The notes: generated by a model not told the origin, from the letters alone. A DNA stretch of 6,354 nucleotides from Allobaculum sp. (GCA_014803815.1 JAAVAY010000037.1:1-6354); one strand, 5' to 3'; counted from the first letter of the stretch, positions 1-5,798 are shown. Numbers and translations: made by a program.

Positions 1-37
1 CGCTAAAAATCGACTTTCAAAAGACAGAAAAGCGAAA

Positions 38-66
38 TTGTGATAAGTTAAGATTCTTAATAGAAC
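38..66 (+). promoter_or_regulatory. weak candidate promoter of murT
   Basis: TTGTGA (38-43) and TAGAAC (61-66) are separated by 17 bases, the usual sigma-A spacing. The -35 is the same hexamer used by the lipoprotein gene at 4765. The -10 matches TATAAT at only 4 of 6 positions, so this is tentative; a promoter further upstream of the window is equally possible. Confidence 0.3.
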
Positions 67-88
67 TTCAAAATGGTCCATAAGGTCT

Positions 89-118
89 GGCCGAAAAGAC
101 ATAAGAAGAGGTTCGGCC
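89..118 (+). promoter_or_regulatory. leader hairpin just upstream of the murT ribosome binding site
   Basis: GGCCGAA (89-95) and TTCGGCC (112-118) form a perfect 7-bp stem around a 16-base purine-rich loop. The stem ends two bases before the Shine-Dalgarno GGAGGA (121-126). No U-tract follows, so it is not a terminator. It may affect mRNA stability or access to the ribosome binding site; that function is inference. Confidence 0.4.
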
Positions 119-131
119 CTGGAGGAATTAT

Positions 132-1451
132 ATGAGTAAAGTTTCAATTCTAGCGGCCAAAAGTGCCGCTCGATTGTTATCGCTAGCAGGACGAGGCGGA
201 TCTCTGCCTGGAACCATCGCTCTCAAATTGGATCCCAATACCCTTTCTTCCCTTCGATTTAATGGAATCATCATTTTGGTTACGGGAACCAATGGCAAAA
301 CCAGCACAGCCAATATGATTGCGAGTACCTTTGAAAAGGCGGGATTGAAAGTCGTTTCCAATCGCAAAGGCGACAACTTAAAAGCTGGCATTACCTCCGT
401 TCTTTTACAAAATGCTAACGCCAAAGGCGAGGTAGATGGAAATGTGATGGTGCTCGAAGTGGATGAACTCAATATTCGCCATGTCTTACCCTATTTGCCC
501 GTCCACGCTTTGGTGGTGAATAACTTCTTTCGTGACCAGCTCGATCGAGCGCGCGAAATGGAACAATTGATCGAAACCATTGAAAATGTCCTACCCGATT
601 ACCAAGGCTTACTCATTCTCAATGGCAACGATCCCAACACTGTGCGCTTAGCTTTAAAAGCCCCCAAGGCTAAGGCGATTTATTATGGCATTGAAGAAAA
701 TCAATACTCCTTTCATCAAGCCAAAGAAGCTAGTGAAGGGAAATTTTGTCCTGTGTGCCAAACCCGTTTAGAATACGACTATTATCAATACTCCCATATC
801 GGGAAATTCCATTGTCCCAATTGTGGATTTCAAACCCCCACTTTGGATGTTGAACTCAAGGATGTCAATTTAGACGATCAAACCTTCCTCTATAAGGGCC
901 ATACGTATAAAGGGCCGTATGAAGGCATGTATTCAATGTATAACTACGCCGCCGTGCTTGGAATACTCAGCACCTTTGAAGACATCGAACCGTTCTTTGC
1001 CAAGATGTTAGAAGATGCGCCCCATCCCGCTGGACGAAACGAGCGCTTTGAAAGGGATGGTAAAACGATCATCTTAAACTTGATTAAAAACCCAACAGGA
1101 GCCAACGAAGTCATGAAAGTTATTGAAAGAGATGACTCCAAAAAAGCGATTGTCATTGTCTTAAATGATCATGAACAAGATGGAACGGATGTATCTTGGA
1201 TTTATGATACCCAATTTGAAAAGTTCATGAACGATCAAACCCAAGTGGTGATCTGTACAGGAACTCGAGCCGGGGATATGGCGTTACGAATGTTTTATGG
1301 TGGATATCAAGGAAAGATGGAAATTGAGTCCAATTTGGAACAAGCCATTCAAAAAGGACTTGATCAAGCCGATACGGTCTACGTAGTGGCCACCTATACC
1401 GCTTTGCTTCCTAGTCGTAAAGCCATTCATAAGATTCATTCTAACCACTAG
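132..1451 (+). CDS. murT: MurT, lipid II isoglutaminyl synthase, Mur-ligase-like subunit
   Basis: The protein has 439 aa, close to the usual size of MurT. With GatD it amidates the alpha-carboxyl of D-glutamate in lipid II to D-isoglutamine, using ATP and glutamine-derived ammonia, at the cytoplasmic face of the membrane. Seen in sequence: a Mur-ligase P-loop TGTNGKTST (51-59); an acidic VLEVDELN stretch (107-114); a four-cysteine zinc ribbon with CPVC (206-209) and CPNC (228-231), typical of MurT rather than MurC-F; and a C-terminal DUF1727 region (about 315-425). That region contains DGTDVSWIYD (350-359), whose Asp (probably D353) should complete the GatD catalytic triad in the complex. The ATG at 132 is preceded by GGAGGA (121-126), five bases away, which settles the start. 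gatD follows, but after a hairpin terminator. All expected motifs are intact, so the assignment is firm. Confidence 0.95.
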   Translation: MSKVSILAAKSAARLLSLAGRGGSLPGTIALKLDPNTLSSLRFNGIIILVTGTNGKTSTANMIASTFEKAGLKVVSNRKGDNLKAGITSVLLQNANAKGEVDGNVMVLEVDELNIRHVLPYLPVHALVVNNFFRDQLDRAREMEQLIETIENVLPDYQGLLILNGNDPNTVRLALKAPKAKAIYYGIEENQYSFHQAKEASEGKFCPVCQTRLEYDYYQYSHIGKFHCPNCGFQTPTLDVELKDVNLDDQTFLYKGHTYKGPYEGMYSMYNYAAVLGILSTFEDIEPFFAKMLEDAPHPAGRNERFERDGKTIILNLIKNPTGANEVMKVIERDDSKKAIVIVLNDHEQDGTDVSWIYDTQFEKFMNDQTQVVICTGTRAGDMALRMFYGGYQGKMEIESNLEQAIQKGLDQADTVYVVATYTALLPSRKAIHKIHSNH

Positions 1452-1472
1452 GCTTATTCAAAAGGGAGAGCA

Positions 1473-1503
1473 AAAAGAGAGGTCAGACCTCTCTTTTCGT
1501 TTT
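1473..1503 (+). terminator. terminator-like hairpin between murT and gatD
   Basis: AAAAGAGAGGT (1473-1483) pairs with ACCTCTCTTTT (1487-1497), leaving a three-base loop if fully paired, or five bases if the last pair opens. TTTT, CG and TTTT follow, so the U-tract is interrupted by CG. It starts 21 bases after the murT stop. It looks like a rho-independent terminator that may be leaky, since gatD normally shares the murT transcript. Confidence 0.7.
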
Positions 1504-1571
1504 AGGCTCAGCGCTATCTCTTTCTAAGGAATAAAAACTTGAAAGCTTCAATAGAAAGGAAGGCAAAATAT

Positions 1572-2363
1572 ATGGAAAATGGGAAACAAGACGATCAAAA
1601 TCGTCCATCCAACTTTATCCTGAAAACCGCTTGGATGTATCACGATATCATGGATCTCTATGGCGATAAAGGAAATATCATGACGCTTTCAAAGCGAGCT
1701 AAAGCACGAGATATTGATTTTCAAGTGACAACGGTTGGTATCGGCGAAAAAGCTGATCTTTCTTCTTTTGATTTAGTCTTCATGGGTGGAGGAGCCGATA
1801 AAGAACAAGAAGCGTTGATTCCTGATCTTTTAAGCCGCAAAGAAAACATTGAAAAAGCATTGCAAGAAAATACTTTTTTTCTTTTGATCTGTGGTGGCTA
1901 TCAACTTTTTGGTCAATACTACGAAACCGCCGATCATCATCAAGTCAAAGGATTACAATTTGGTGAGTATTACACGACCACTGGCGAACAAAGATCACGC
2001 TGCATTGGGAATGTCATTGTGGATGCTGATCTGGATGGTCGAATTATGCGCTTAGTGGGCTTTGAAAACCATGGTGGACAAACTCAAAATGTTATCTACC
2101 CTTTAGGTAAAGTGGTTCATGGCTTTGGCAATGCCTTTCAAGCGGGTTACGAAGGGTATTACGATGGACACATTTTAGGCACCTATTTACATGGCCCCTT
2201 ACTGCCCAAAAATGGGGAATTGGCCGATTTTGTGCTCACCAAAGCGCTTCAAAAACGATATCCTGATTTTCAATACGAAATGCTGGCTCCTTTAGAAAAC
2301 CCTTGGGAAAAATCCGCCCGTCAAGCGCTTTTAGAGCGCTTTAATTTGAGTGAGCGGGCCTAA
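1572..2363 (+). CDS. gatD: GatD, lipid II isoglutaminyl synthase, glutaminase subunit
   Basis: A class I (triad) glutamine amidotransferase of the CobB/CobQ type that hydrolyses glutamine and passes ammonia to MurT. From the chosen ATG it has 263 aa. The nucleophile is Cys107 in LLICGGYQ and the histidine is His207 in GTYLHGP; the third triad member is supplied by MurT. Also present are the early MYHDIMDLYGDKGN block, MGGGADKEQ, Arg143 in RSRCIGN (a likely glutamine-binding position) and GFENHGGQT. I chose the ATG at 1572 because AAAGGAAGG (1555-1563) lies eight bases upstream. A TTG at 1539 would add 11 residues and has a weaker AAGGA (1526-1530). Even the shorter form carries about 20 residues ahead of the conserved region, more than I recall for S. 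aureus GatD. The 120-bp gap with a hairpin after murT is unusual for this pair. Confidence 0.94.
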   Translation: MENGKQDDQNRPSNFILKTAWMYHDIMDLYGDKGNIMTLSKRAKARDIDFQVTTVGIGEKADLSSFDLVFMGGGADKEQEALIPDLLSRKENIEKALQENTFFLLICGGYQLFGQYYETADHHQVKGLQFGEYYTTTGEQRSRCIGNVIVDADLDGRIMRLVGFENHGGQTQNVIYPLGKVVHGFGNAFQAGYEGYYDGHILGTYLHGPLLPKNGELADFVLTKALQKRYPDFQYEMLAPLENPWEKSARQALLERFNLSERA

Positions 2364-2372
2364 TCCCACTGA

Positions 2373-2397
2373 GCTTTCCTTGTCTTTCAAGGGAGGC
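2373..2397 (+). other. stem-loop without U-tract just after gatD
   Basis: GCTTTCCTTG (2373-2382) pairs with CAAGGGAGGC (2388-2397) over 10 bp, including two G-U pairs, around the loop TCTTT. It begins 10 bases after the gatD stop. No T-run follows, so it is a poor intrinsic terminator. It may protect the 3' end of the gatD transcript. It overlaps the -35 of the proposed promoter for the next gene. Confidence 0.45.
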
Positions 2398-2409
2398 AAA
2401 CCGTACAAT
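2380..2409 (+). promoter_or_regulatory. candidate promoter of the SDR gene
   Basis: TTGTCT (2380-2385, 4 of 6) is followed after 18 bases by TACAAT (2404-2409, 5 of 6). Transcription would start near 2416, giving a leader of about 58 bases. This would make the SDR gene a unit separate from gatD. The same -10 hexamer, TACAAT, serves the lipoprotein gene. Confidence 0.5.
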
Positions 2410-2415
2410 AAAGCC

Positions 2416-2452
2416 ATAACGGCCGCCAGGGACTTCCCATCACTGCGGTTAT
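2416..2452 (+). promoter_or_regulatory. structured leader ahead of the SDR gene
   Basis: ATAAC plus CGC on the left (2416-2426, with GGC bulged) can pair with GCGGTTAT (2445-2452). Inside, GGG and CCC form a small second stem (GGGACTTCCC, 2430-2439). The ribosome binding region AGGAGAAAGG (2454-2463) follows at once. It resembles no riboswitch class I recognise; a role in translation control is inference. Confidence 0.3.
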
Positions 2453-2465
2453 TAGGAGAAAGGAT

Positions 2466-2477
2466 ATGTATATATGA
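2466..2477 (+). other. possible three-codon leader ORF overlapping the SDR start
   Basis: ATG TAT ATA TGA encodes Met-Tyr-Ile-stop, and its ATGA end overlaps the SDR start codon at 2474. AGGAG (2454-2458) is seven bases from this first ATG, while AAAGG (2459-2463) is ten bases from the SDR ATG. Ribosomes could therefore start at either. It may be chance in an AT-rich spacer. Confidence 0.25.
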
Positions 2478-3238
2478 ATCGTTTAGCCGATAAAGTGGCC
2501 ATCATCACTGGCGGTAGCTCTGGAATTGGAGCCGAAACAGCGCAATTGTTTGCAGAAGAAGGGGCAAAAATTGTGATTGCCGCTCGTCACAAAGACCGCC
2601 TTGAAAAAATGGCTAAGGATTTAGCTGAAACAGGAACTGAAGTTTTGGCTATTCGCTGTGACATTGCCAATCCCGATGATGTCAAACGTCTGGTAGGGCA
2701 GACGATCACGGAATTTGGTCAAATTGATATCTTGGTCAATTGCGCTGGGCTTTTAGAAAGCGGCTTGCGCCCTGTATATGAAGCTTTAGATGATGATGTA
2801 GACGATATCATCGATATCAACCTAAAAGGAACGCTCTTTGTGTGTCGGGAAGTGTTAAAGGTTATGAAAGATACTCAACGCGGGGCCATCGTCAACGTCG
2901 CCTCTTTATCTGGCCAAACAGGAGCCGGTGCTTCGGTGTTTGCGAGTGCCAATGGCGGAATCATTGCCTTAACCAAGCACATCGCGTTTCGCTTTACAGG
3001 CACGAATATCCGCGCTAATGTCATCTGCCCAGGAAACACCGCTACACCGATGACAGTTGGACAAGATTTGCATAATTTAAACTTGGAAATGATTCAAGCG
3101 ATGCGCAATCACTTAGACTTTTCCGCCCCTGTGGCCAATCCCATTGACATTGCTAACATCGCCCTCTTTTTAGCTAGCGATGAAGCCAGTGCCTTAACAG
3201 GACAAGTCCTTGTGGCCGATTTTGGAACGTCCCTCTAG
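2474..3238 (+). CDS. SDR-family protein lacking the catalytic Tyr and Lys
   Basis: A 254-aa cytoplasmic Rossmann-fold protein of the classical short-chain dehydrogenase/reductase family; full length, with no frameshift. Seen: the cofactor motif TGGSSGIG (12-19), Arg38 after the second strand (AAR, suggesting NADP(H)), CDI (62-64), NCAG in place of NNAG (89-92), Asn116 in DINLKG, Ser144 in NVAS, PGNTATPM (186-193) and a normal C-terminal TGQVLVADFG segment. The YxxxK catalytic pair is missing: the stretch that normally reads YSASKGG is FASANGG, giving Phe156 for Tyr and Asn160 for Lys, and no Tyr-Lys pair lies nearby. The cofactor site and overall fold look kept, so it may bind nucleotide or ligand without classical oxidoreduction, or use another mechanism. 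Substrate unknown. The ATG at 2474 follows AAAGG at 2459-2463. It ends in the shared terminator. Confidence 0.9.
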   Translation: MNRLADKVAIITGGSSGIGAETAQLFAEEGAKIVIAARHKDRLEKMAKDLAETGTEVLAIRCDIANPDDVKRLVGQTITEFGQIDILVNCAGLLESGLRPVYEALDDDVDDIIDINLKGTLFVCREVLKVMKDTQRGAIVNVASLSGQTGAGASVFASANGGIIALTKHIAFRFTGTNIRANVICPGNTATPMTVGQDLHNLNLEMIQAMRNHLDFSAPVANPIDIANIALFLASDEASALTGQVLVADFGTSL

Positions 3239-3289
3239 CTAACAAAAAAGCATTCCCTAAATCCTAGAAGGGAATGCTTTTTTGTTAGC
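3238..3289. terminator. bidirectional terminator between converging genes
   Basis: Bases 3238-3258 and 3269-3289 are perfect reverse complements (21 bp) around a 10-base loop. The arms contain AAAAAA and TTTTTT, so both transcripts meet a G/C-containing stem (GCATTCCCT) followed by a U-run. The repeat includes the last base of the SDR stop (TAG, 3236-3238) and the whole stop of the minus-strand DUF1836 gene (TAA, 3287-3285). Confidence 0.93.
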
Positions 3290-3869
3290 CAAGAGCAAGG
3301 GAAGATTCCAATTGTTTAGAACGTTTACGGCTGCTCGAAAGATGCCCTTGTTGGAAGGCTTGAATTTGATATACGCCATAGAGCTTACAACAAACTGCTT
3401 GTAAGACGTCGACCATTAACGCTTTTTCCCAAGTGGGGTTTTGGAAAAAGTCATCATGAACTTGTTCTTGACGAAATACTTGATGCAAAATCTCTTCAAA
3501 CACGCTCGCAAATCGATTGAAATCCTCTTGAATTTGTTGATTGGACTCCATAGAAGAGTAAATCGTGATCAAAGCGGAAATTTCTTGGAGTGAAAAGCTT
3601 TGCTTCAACACCATCACGACATACAAAAACGCCAAATGATACGCTTTATATTTTTTCTTTTGCGGCGGTTTGACAATCGAATTTTTCACATAATTGTTGA
3701 TCATGCTTGGGGTAAGGCAAGGCTTTTCTTGATCAAAATAAAGCGGAGCAAGCCAATGATTTAAGATTTCTACGACTTGATCCATGTACAGATGAATTTC
3801 GGGAAAGGCATCCCATCGCGGAGCCTGATAGTTCAATAAATCGTCCAAAATTTTTTGAGAAGAGGGCAT
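3285..3869 (-). CDS. DUF1836 protein, MerR-like DNA-binding region
   Basis: A 194-aa soluble protein that matches the DUF1836 family as I know it: an N-terminal block APRWDAFPEIHLYMDQVVEIL (16-36), then LTPSMINNYVKNSIVKPPQKKKY (52-74), which resembles a MerR-type winged helix, then a hydrophobic helical stretch HLAFLYVVMVLKQSFSLQEI (78-97). The C-terminal part is predicted helical and ends in a basic SSSRKRSK segment. The family is probably regulatory, but no target is known to me. The ATG at 3869 is in the family's expected place, although the nearest Shine-Dalgarno-like run (AAAGGAAG, around 3890-3897) is about 20 bases away, so translation may depend on coupling to the acetyltransferase gene upstream. 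The gap is 48 bp with no terminator, suggesting one operon. It ends in the terminator shared with the SDR gene. Confidence 0.85.
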   Translation of the reverse strand: MPSSQKILDDLLNYQAPRWDAFPEIHLYMDQVVEILNHWLAPLYFDQEKPCLTPSMINNYVKNSIVKPPQKKKYKAYHLAFLYVVMVLKQSFSLQEISALITIYSSMESNQQIQEDFNRFASVFEEILHQVFRQEQVHDDFFQNPTWEKALMVDVLQAVCCKLYGVYQIQAFQQGHLSSSRKRSKQLESSLALG

Positions 3870-3917
3870 AGGTTTATTGTAGTCTACTTCTTCCTTTTAC
3901 GAAAAATTTGCAGGAAA

Positions 3918-4502
3918 TTATTGTTCTAAATCGATGTGATCCTTTTCGTTAATCAGACGCACAGGACGACAAGGATTGCCCATAGCTAAGGTATTGGCGG
4001 GAATGGCTTTCGTGACTACACTCCCCGCCCCGATGACGCAATTGTCGCCAATGGTGACTCCTGGCAAAACGATGACACTCGCTCCAAACCAAACATTGTT
4101 TCCAATCGTGATGGGCTTGGCTTTTTCGTAGCCCGCATTGCGCTCACTGGGCAACAAAGGATGGCTAGCGGTATAAAAACCGCAGTTTGGTCCAAAGAAG
4201 CAATGATCCCCAATGGTGATCTTAGCTCCATCCATTAAATAGGCTCCATGGTTAAAAAAGCAGGCTTGGCCGATGAAACAATTCCAGCCATAATCAGTAT
4301 AAAAGCTAGGCAAGATCACGACATCCTTAGCTGCATGAGGCAAAAGTTTTCCTAAAATTTCTCGCTTTTTTTCCTGATCCTTTGGATTGCATCCATTGTA
4401 TTGAAAACAAAGCTCCTCGGCTTGTTGGCGCAAAGCGATGAGTTCCTCACAAAAGTTGGCATCGTACCACTTTCCCGCTAACATCTTTTCGATTTCATCC
4501 AT
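3918..4502 (-). CDS. sugar O-acetyltransferase, maltose/galactoside type (LbH fold)
   Basis: A 194-aa cytoplasmic acetyl-CoA-dependent acetyltransferase, close to the usual 185-200 aa of the Maa/LacA/NodL group, expected to work as a trimer. An N-terminal Mac domain is visible (KMLAGKWYDANFCEELIALR, 6-25), followed by left-handed beta-helix hexapeptides: YGWNCFIGQ, ITIGDHCFFGPN, ITIGNNVWFGAS, GVTIGDN and IGAGSVVTK. The catalytic histidine is His114 in YTASHPLLP, and the C-terminal GNPCRPVR signature is present. The natural acceptor cannot be read from sequence; this family is often named for maltose or galactosides but may act mainly in removing spare sugars. The ATG at 4502 is supported by AGAGGA about nine bases upstream. 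It is first in a minus-strand pair with DUF1836 and may overlap a small upstream ORF by 25 bases. Confidence 0.92.
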   Translation of the reverse strand: MDEIEKMLAGKWYDANFCEELIALRQQAEELCFQYNGCNPKDQEKKREILGKLLPHAAKDVVILPSFYTDYGWNCFIGQACFFNHGAYLMDGAKITIGDHCFFGPNCGFYTASHPLLPSERNAGYEKAKPITIGNNVWFGASVIVLPGVTIGDNCVIGAGSVVTKAIPANTLAMGNPCRPVRLINEKDHIDLEQ

Positions 4503-4654
4503 GATTTCTTTTCCTCTTGATTTATCTTAGGCTCTTTTTTATCACTTTGAAATTTTTCTTGGAATTTCTTTTGATTTTTCCTCTTTTTCGCGTATTCTAA
4601 GACGCTAAAGAGCCTCTCTTTTCGCTCTTCGCTTAAAACTTCAAAAGTCGCCAA
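4478..4654 (-). CDS. possible small ORF upstream of the acetyltransferase (TTG start)
   Basis: The minus strand is open from 4702 down to TAG at 4480-4478. The only usual start is TTG at 4654, giving 58 aa. The first part (TFEVLSEERKERLFSVLEYAKKR, roughly 3-25) looks like an amphipathic helix of the kind found near the end of small regulators; the rest is mostly Lys, Glu and Gln. The end overlaps the acetyltransferase start by 25 bases, which would allow translational coupling. Against it: no ATG, only a weak AAAGAG as ribosome site, and strong purine bias, which by itself lowers stop-codon frequency. It could be a small gene, a gene remnant, or chance. I do not recognise a family. Confidence 0.25.
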   Translation of the reverse strand: MATFEVLSEERKERLFSVLEYAKKRKNQKKFQEKFQSDKKEPKINQEEKKSWMKSKRC

Positions 4655-4693
4655 AAATCGGCTCTTTGGAAGGTTTTCTTTTCTCTCTTTCTC

Positions 4694-4706
4694 GTGAAAT
4701 GTTCAC
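4694..4706. promoter_or_regulatory. possible operator palindrome
   Basis: GTGAA-ATG-TTCAC is a perfect 5-bp inverted repeat around three bases. It abuts the larger palindrome at 4707 and lies just downstream of the proposed minus-strand promoter, a place where a repressor could act. Short palindromes occur by chance, so this is tentative. Confidence 0.25.
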
Positions 4707-4741
4707 TTAATAGATGATTTTTCTGTTTTTTTGTCTATTAA
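4707..4741 (-). promoter_or_regulatory. candidate promoter of the acetyltransferase operon inside a palindrome
   Basis: On the minus strand, TAGACA (4737-4732, 5 of 6 to TTGACA) and TATTAA (4712-4707) are 19 bases apart. The spacer is a little long and the -10 is imperfect. Both hexamers overlap the arms of an 8-bp inverted repeat, TTAATAGA (4707-4714) and TCTATTAA (4734-4741), which could be an operator. Confidence 0.35.
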
Positions 4742-4764
4742 ACGAGAACGAAAGATTGAGAAGG

Positions 4765-4793
4765 TTGTGAGCAGGGATTCATTTGCTTACAAT
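4765..4793 (+). promoter_or_regulatory. promoter of the lipoprotein gene
   Basis: TTGTGA (4765-4770) and TACAAT (4788-4793) are separated by exactly 17 bases. Transcription should begin near 4800, leaving a leader of about 13 bases with GGTGA (4801-4805) seven bases before the ATG at 4813. This rules out the in-frame TTG at 4783, which lies upstream of the start point. Confidence 0.7.
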
Positions 4794-4812
4794 AAATTCC
4801 GGTGAATTATAC

Positions 4813-5751
4813 ATGAAAAAACTATTTAGCCTTTTTTTATGCTTGCTTTTGGGGTTGAATTTAATCGGTTGCTCGTCCAAACCCTCCTCCATTGAAGTAG
4901 CAGATGGAGTCAATTTTTCATTAGTGGATGTCTTGGAAGTCAGCAACACGAAAGTCAACACCATCTATTTCTACTTCCTGGCAAGTGTAGAAAACACCTC
5001 AGACAAAACTTACCACACCAGCAATTTAAACTACCAACTTTGCGTTCCAGATCATGGAGAATACACTCCCATTAACCCAATTGATCAATACAAAACCATC
5101 ATCACCAACGATGTGCGCAAAGGAATGACCACTTATGTATATGGCTACATTGGGGTACCCAATACTGCTAACAAAAACATCGGGCTGTATGTCAAAGCCA
5201 AAGATTCCTTTATTCCCTTTGATTCAGTAAACATTCGCACCATCAAAGACGATGGGATTGCCAATTCAGATGAAAAGAAATTTATTGTCTATTCCGATCA
5301 ATACTACGAATTTGAAGTGGATGCGACCAATCTCGCTTACAAATACAAAGAGGGAAATTCGACGGTAGAGGGATTAAAAATCATTTATCGAAACAAAACC
5401 AAATCGCGTCTTGTCATTCCGTTTTTATCCCCGATTTGCGATATTGACGGCTTTAAAGTTTCTTCCTTGCCCAATAGCAATCAGTTGAAAACGATGTCGC
5501 AATCTGAAATCGAAAAACAGGACTTTTCCCAAAAAGGTCTTGAAGCCAAAACCGAACAAATTCGAGCGGAAACTTTAGGCTATCAAGTATTCTATTTAGC
5601 CCCAGAACAAGAACTCAAAGCCGATATTTTGTTTGAAGCCAAAGATGCCATTCCAGATTTTTCGGCCAAACAAAAAAATTGTGTCACCATCACGATCAAT
5701 TCGCCTGCTTTAGGCTATCGGCAGTTGATTAAAGTTCCCTACACAAGTTAA
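4813..5751 (+). CDS. secreted lipoprotein of unknown function
   Basis: A 312-aa protein with a lipoprotein signal peptide: basic MKK, a hydrophobic core (4-18) and the lipobox LIGC with Cys20 as the lipid-modified residue, so it should be anchored on the outer face of the cell membrane. The mature part seems to have two beta-rich segments. The first, about 29-140, contains VENTSDKTYHTSNLNYQL, a pattern common in Ig-like DUF4352/DUF5067-type lipoproteins. The second, about 155-310, contains LKIIYRNKTKSR, which resembles it. No catalytic motif is seen. The family link is by pattern only. Start chosen at 4813 because the promoter and GGTGA site fit it and the signal peptide begins there. It is a single-gene unit with its own promoter and terminator; the divergent acetyltransferase operon shares its upstream region. 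Confidence 0.85.
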   Translation: MKKLFSLFLCLLLGLNLIGCSSKPSSIEVADGVNFSLVDVLEVSNTKVNTIYFYFLASVENTSDKTYHTSNLNYQLCVPDHGEYTPINPIDQYKTIITNDVRKGMTTYVYGYIGVPNTANKNIGLYVKAKDSFIPFDSVNIRTIKDDGIANSDEKKFIVYSDQYYEFEVDATNLAYKYKEGNSTVEGLKIIYRNKTKSRLVIPFLSPICDIDGFKVSSLPNSNQLKTMSQSEIEKQDFSQKGLEAKTEQIRAETLGYQVFYLAPEQELKADILFEAKDAIPDFSAKQKNCVTITINSPALGYRQLIKVPYTS

Positions 5752-5754
5752 AAA

Positions 5755-5798
5755 CGAAAAAACCGAAGGTCCTTTTTAAAGGCTTCGGTGTTTTTTCG
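5755..5798 (+). terminator. rho-independent terminator of the lipoprotein gene
   Basis: The stem pairs CCGAAG (5763-5768) with CTTCGG (5783-5788), with an inner CCTT/AAGG stem and a GT bulge. A TTTTTT run (5791-5796) follows. Outer CGAAAAAA and TTTTTTCG arms extend the pairing, so weak action on minus-strand transcripts is possible. It starts four bases after the stop codon. Confidence 0.88.

Larger units (their letters stand above)
4503..4812. other. divergent intergenic region, pyrimidine-rich on the plus strand
   Basis: About 310 bases separate the acetyltransferase and lipoprotein starts. Bases 4503-4700 are strongly T/C-rich on the plus strand, so the minus-strand leader would be purine-rich. 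The region holds a possible small minus-strand ORF, three copies of GGCTCTTT in either direction (4530-4537, 4607-4614 inverted, 4660-4667), two palindromes (4694-4706, 4707-4741), and promoters in both directions. I see no RNA gene. Confidence 0.6.

Noticed and set aside
128..472. 114-aa open frame on the minus strand inside murT
   Set aside because: It is antisense to a firmly identified gene, shows no family motif, and its Ser/Thr/Leu-rich composition is what the opposite strand of murT would give.
944..1156. 70-aa minus-strand frame inside murT
   Set aside because: Antisense shadow of the conserved DUF1727 part of murT; no ribosome site or motif.
4016..4231. 71-aa minus-strand frame inside the acetyltransferase
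   Set aside because: It lies in another frame of the same strand over the conserved hexapeptide region, which clearly encodes the acetyltransferase.
4783..4812. TTG at 4783 as start of the lipoprotein
   Set aside because: It lies upstream of the -10 box TACAAT and would place ten residues before a standard lipoprotein signal peptide beginning MKK.
4779..4964. 61-aa minus-strand frame over the lipoprotein start
   Set aside because: Antisense to the signal peptide region of the lipoprotein, without a ribosome site or a recognisable product.
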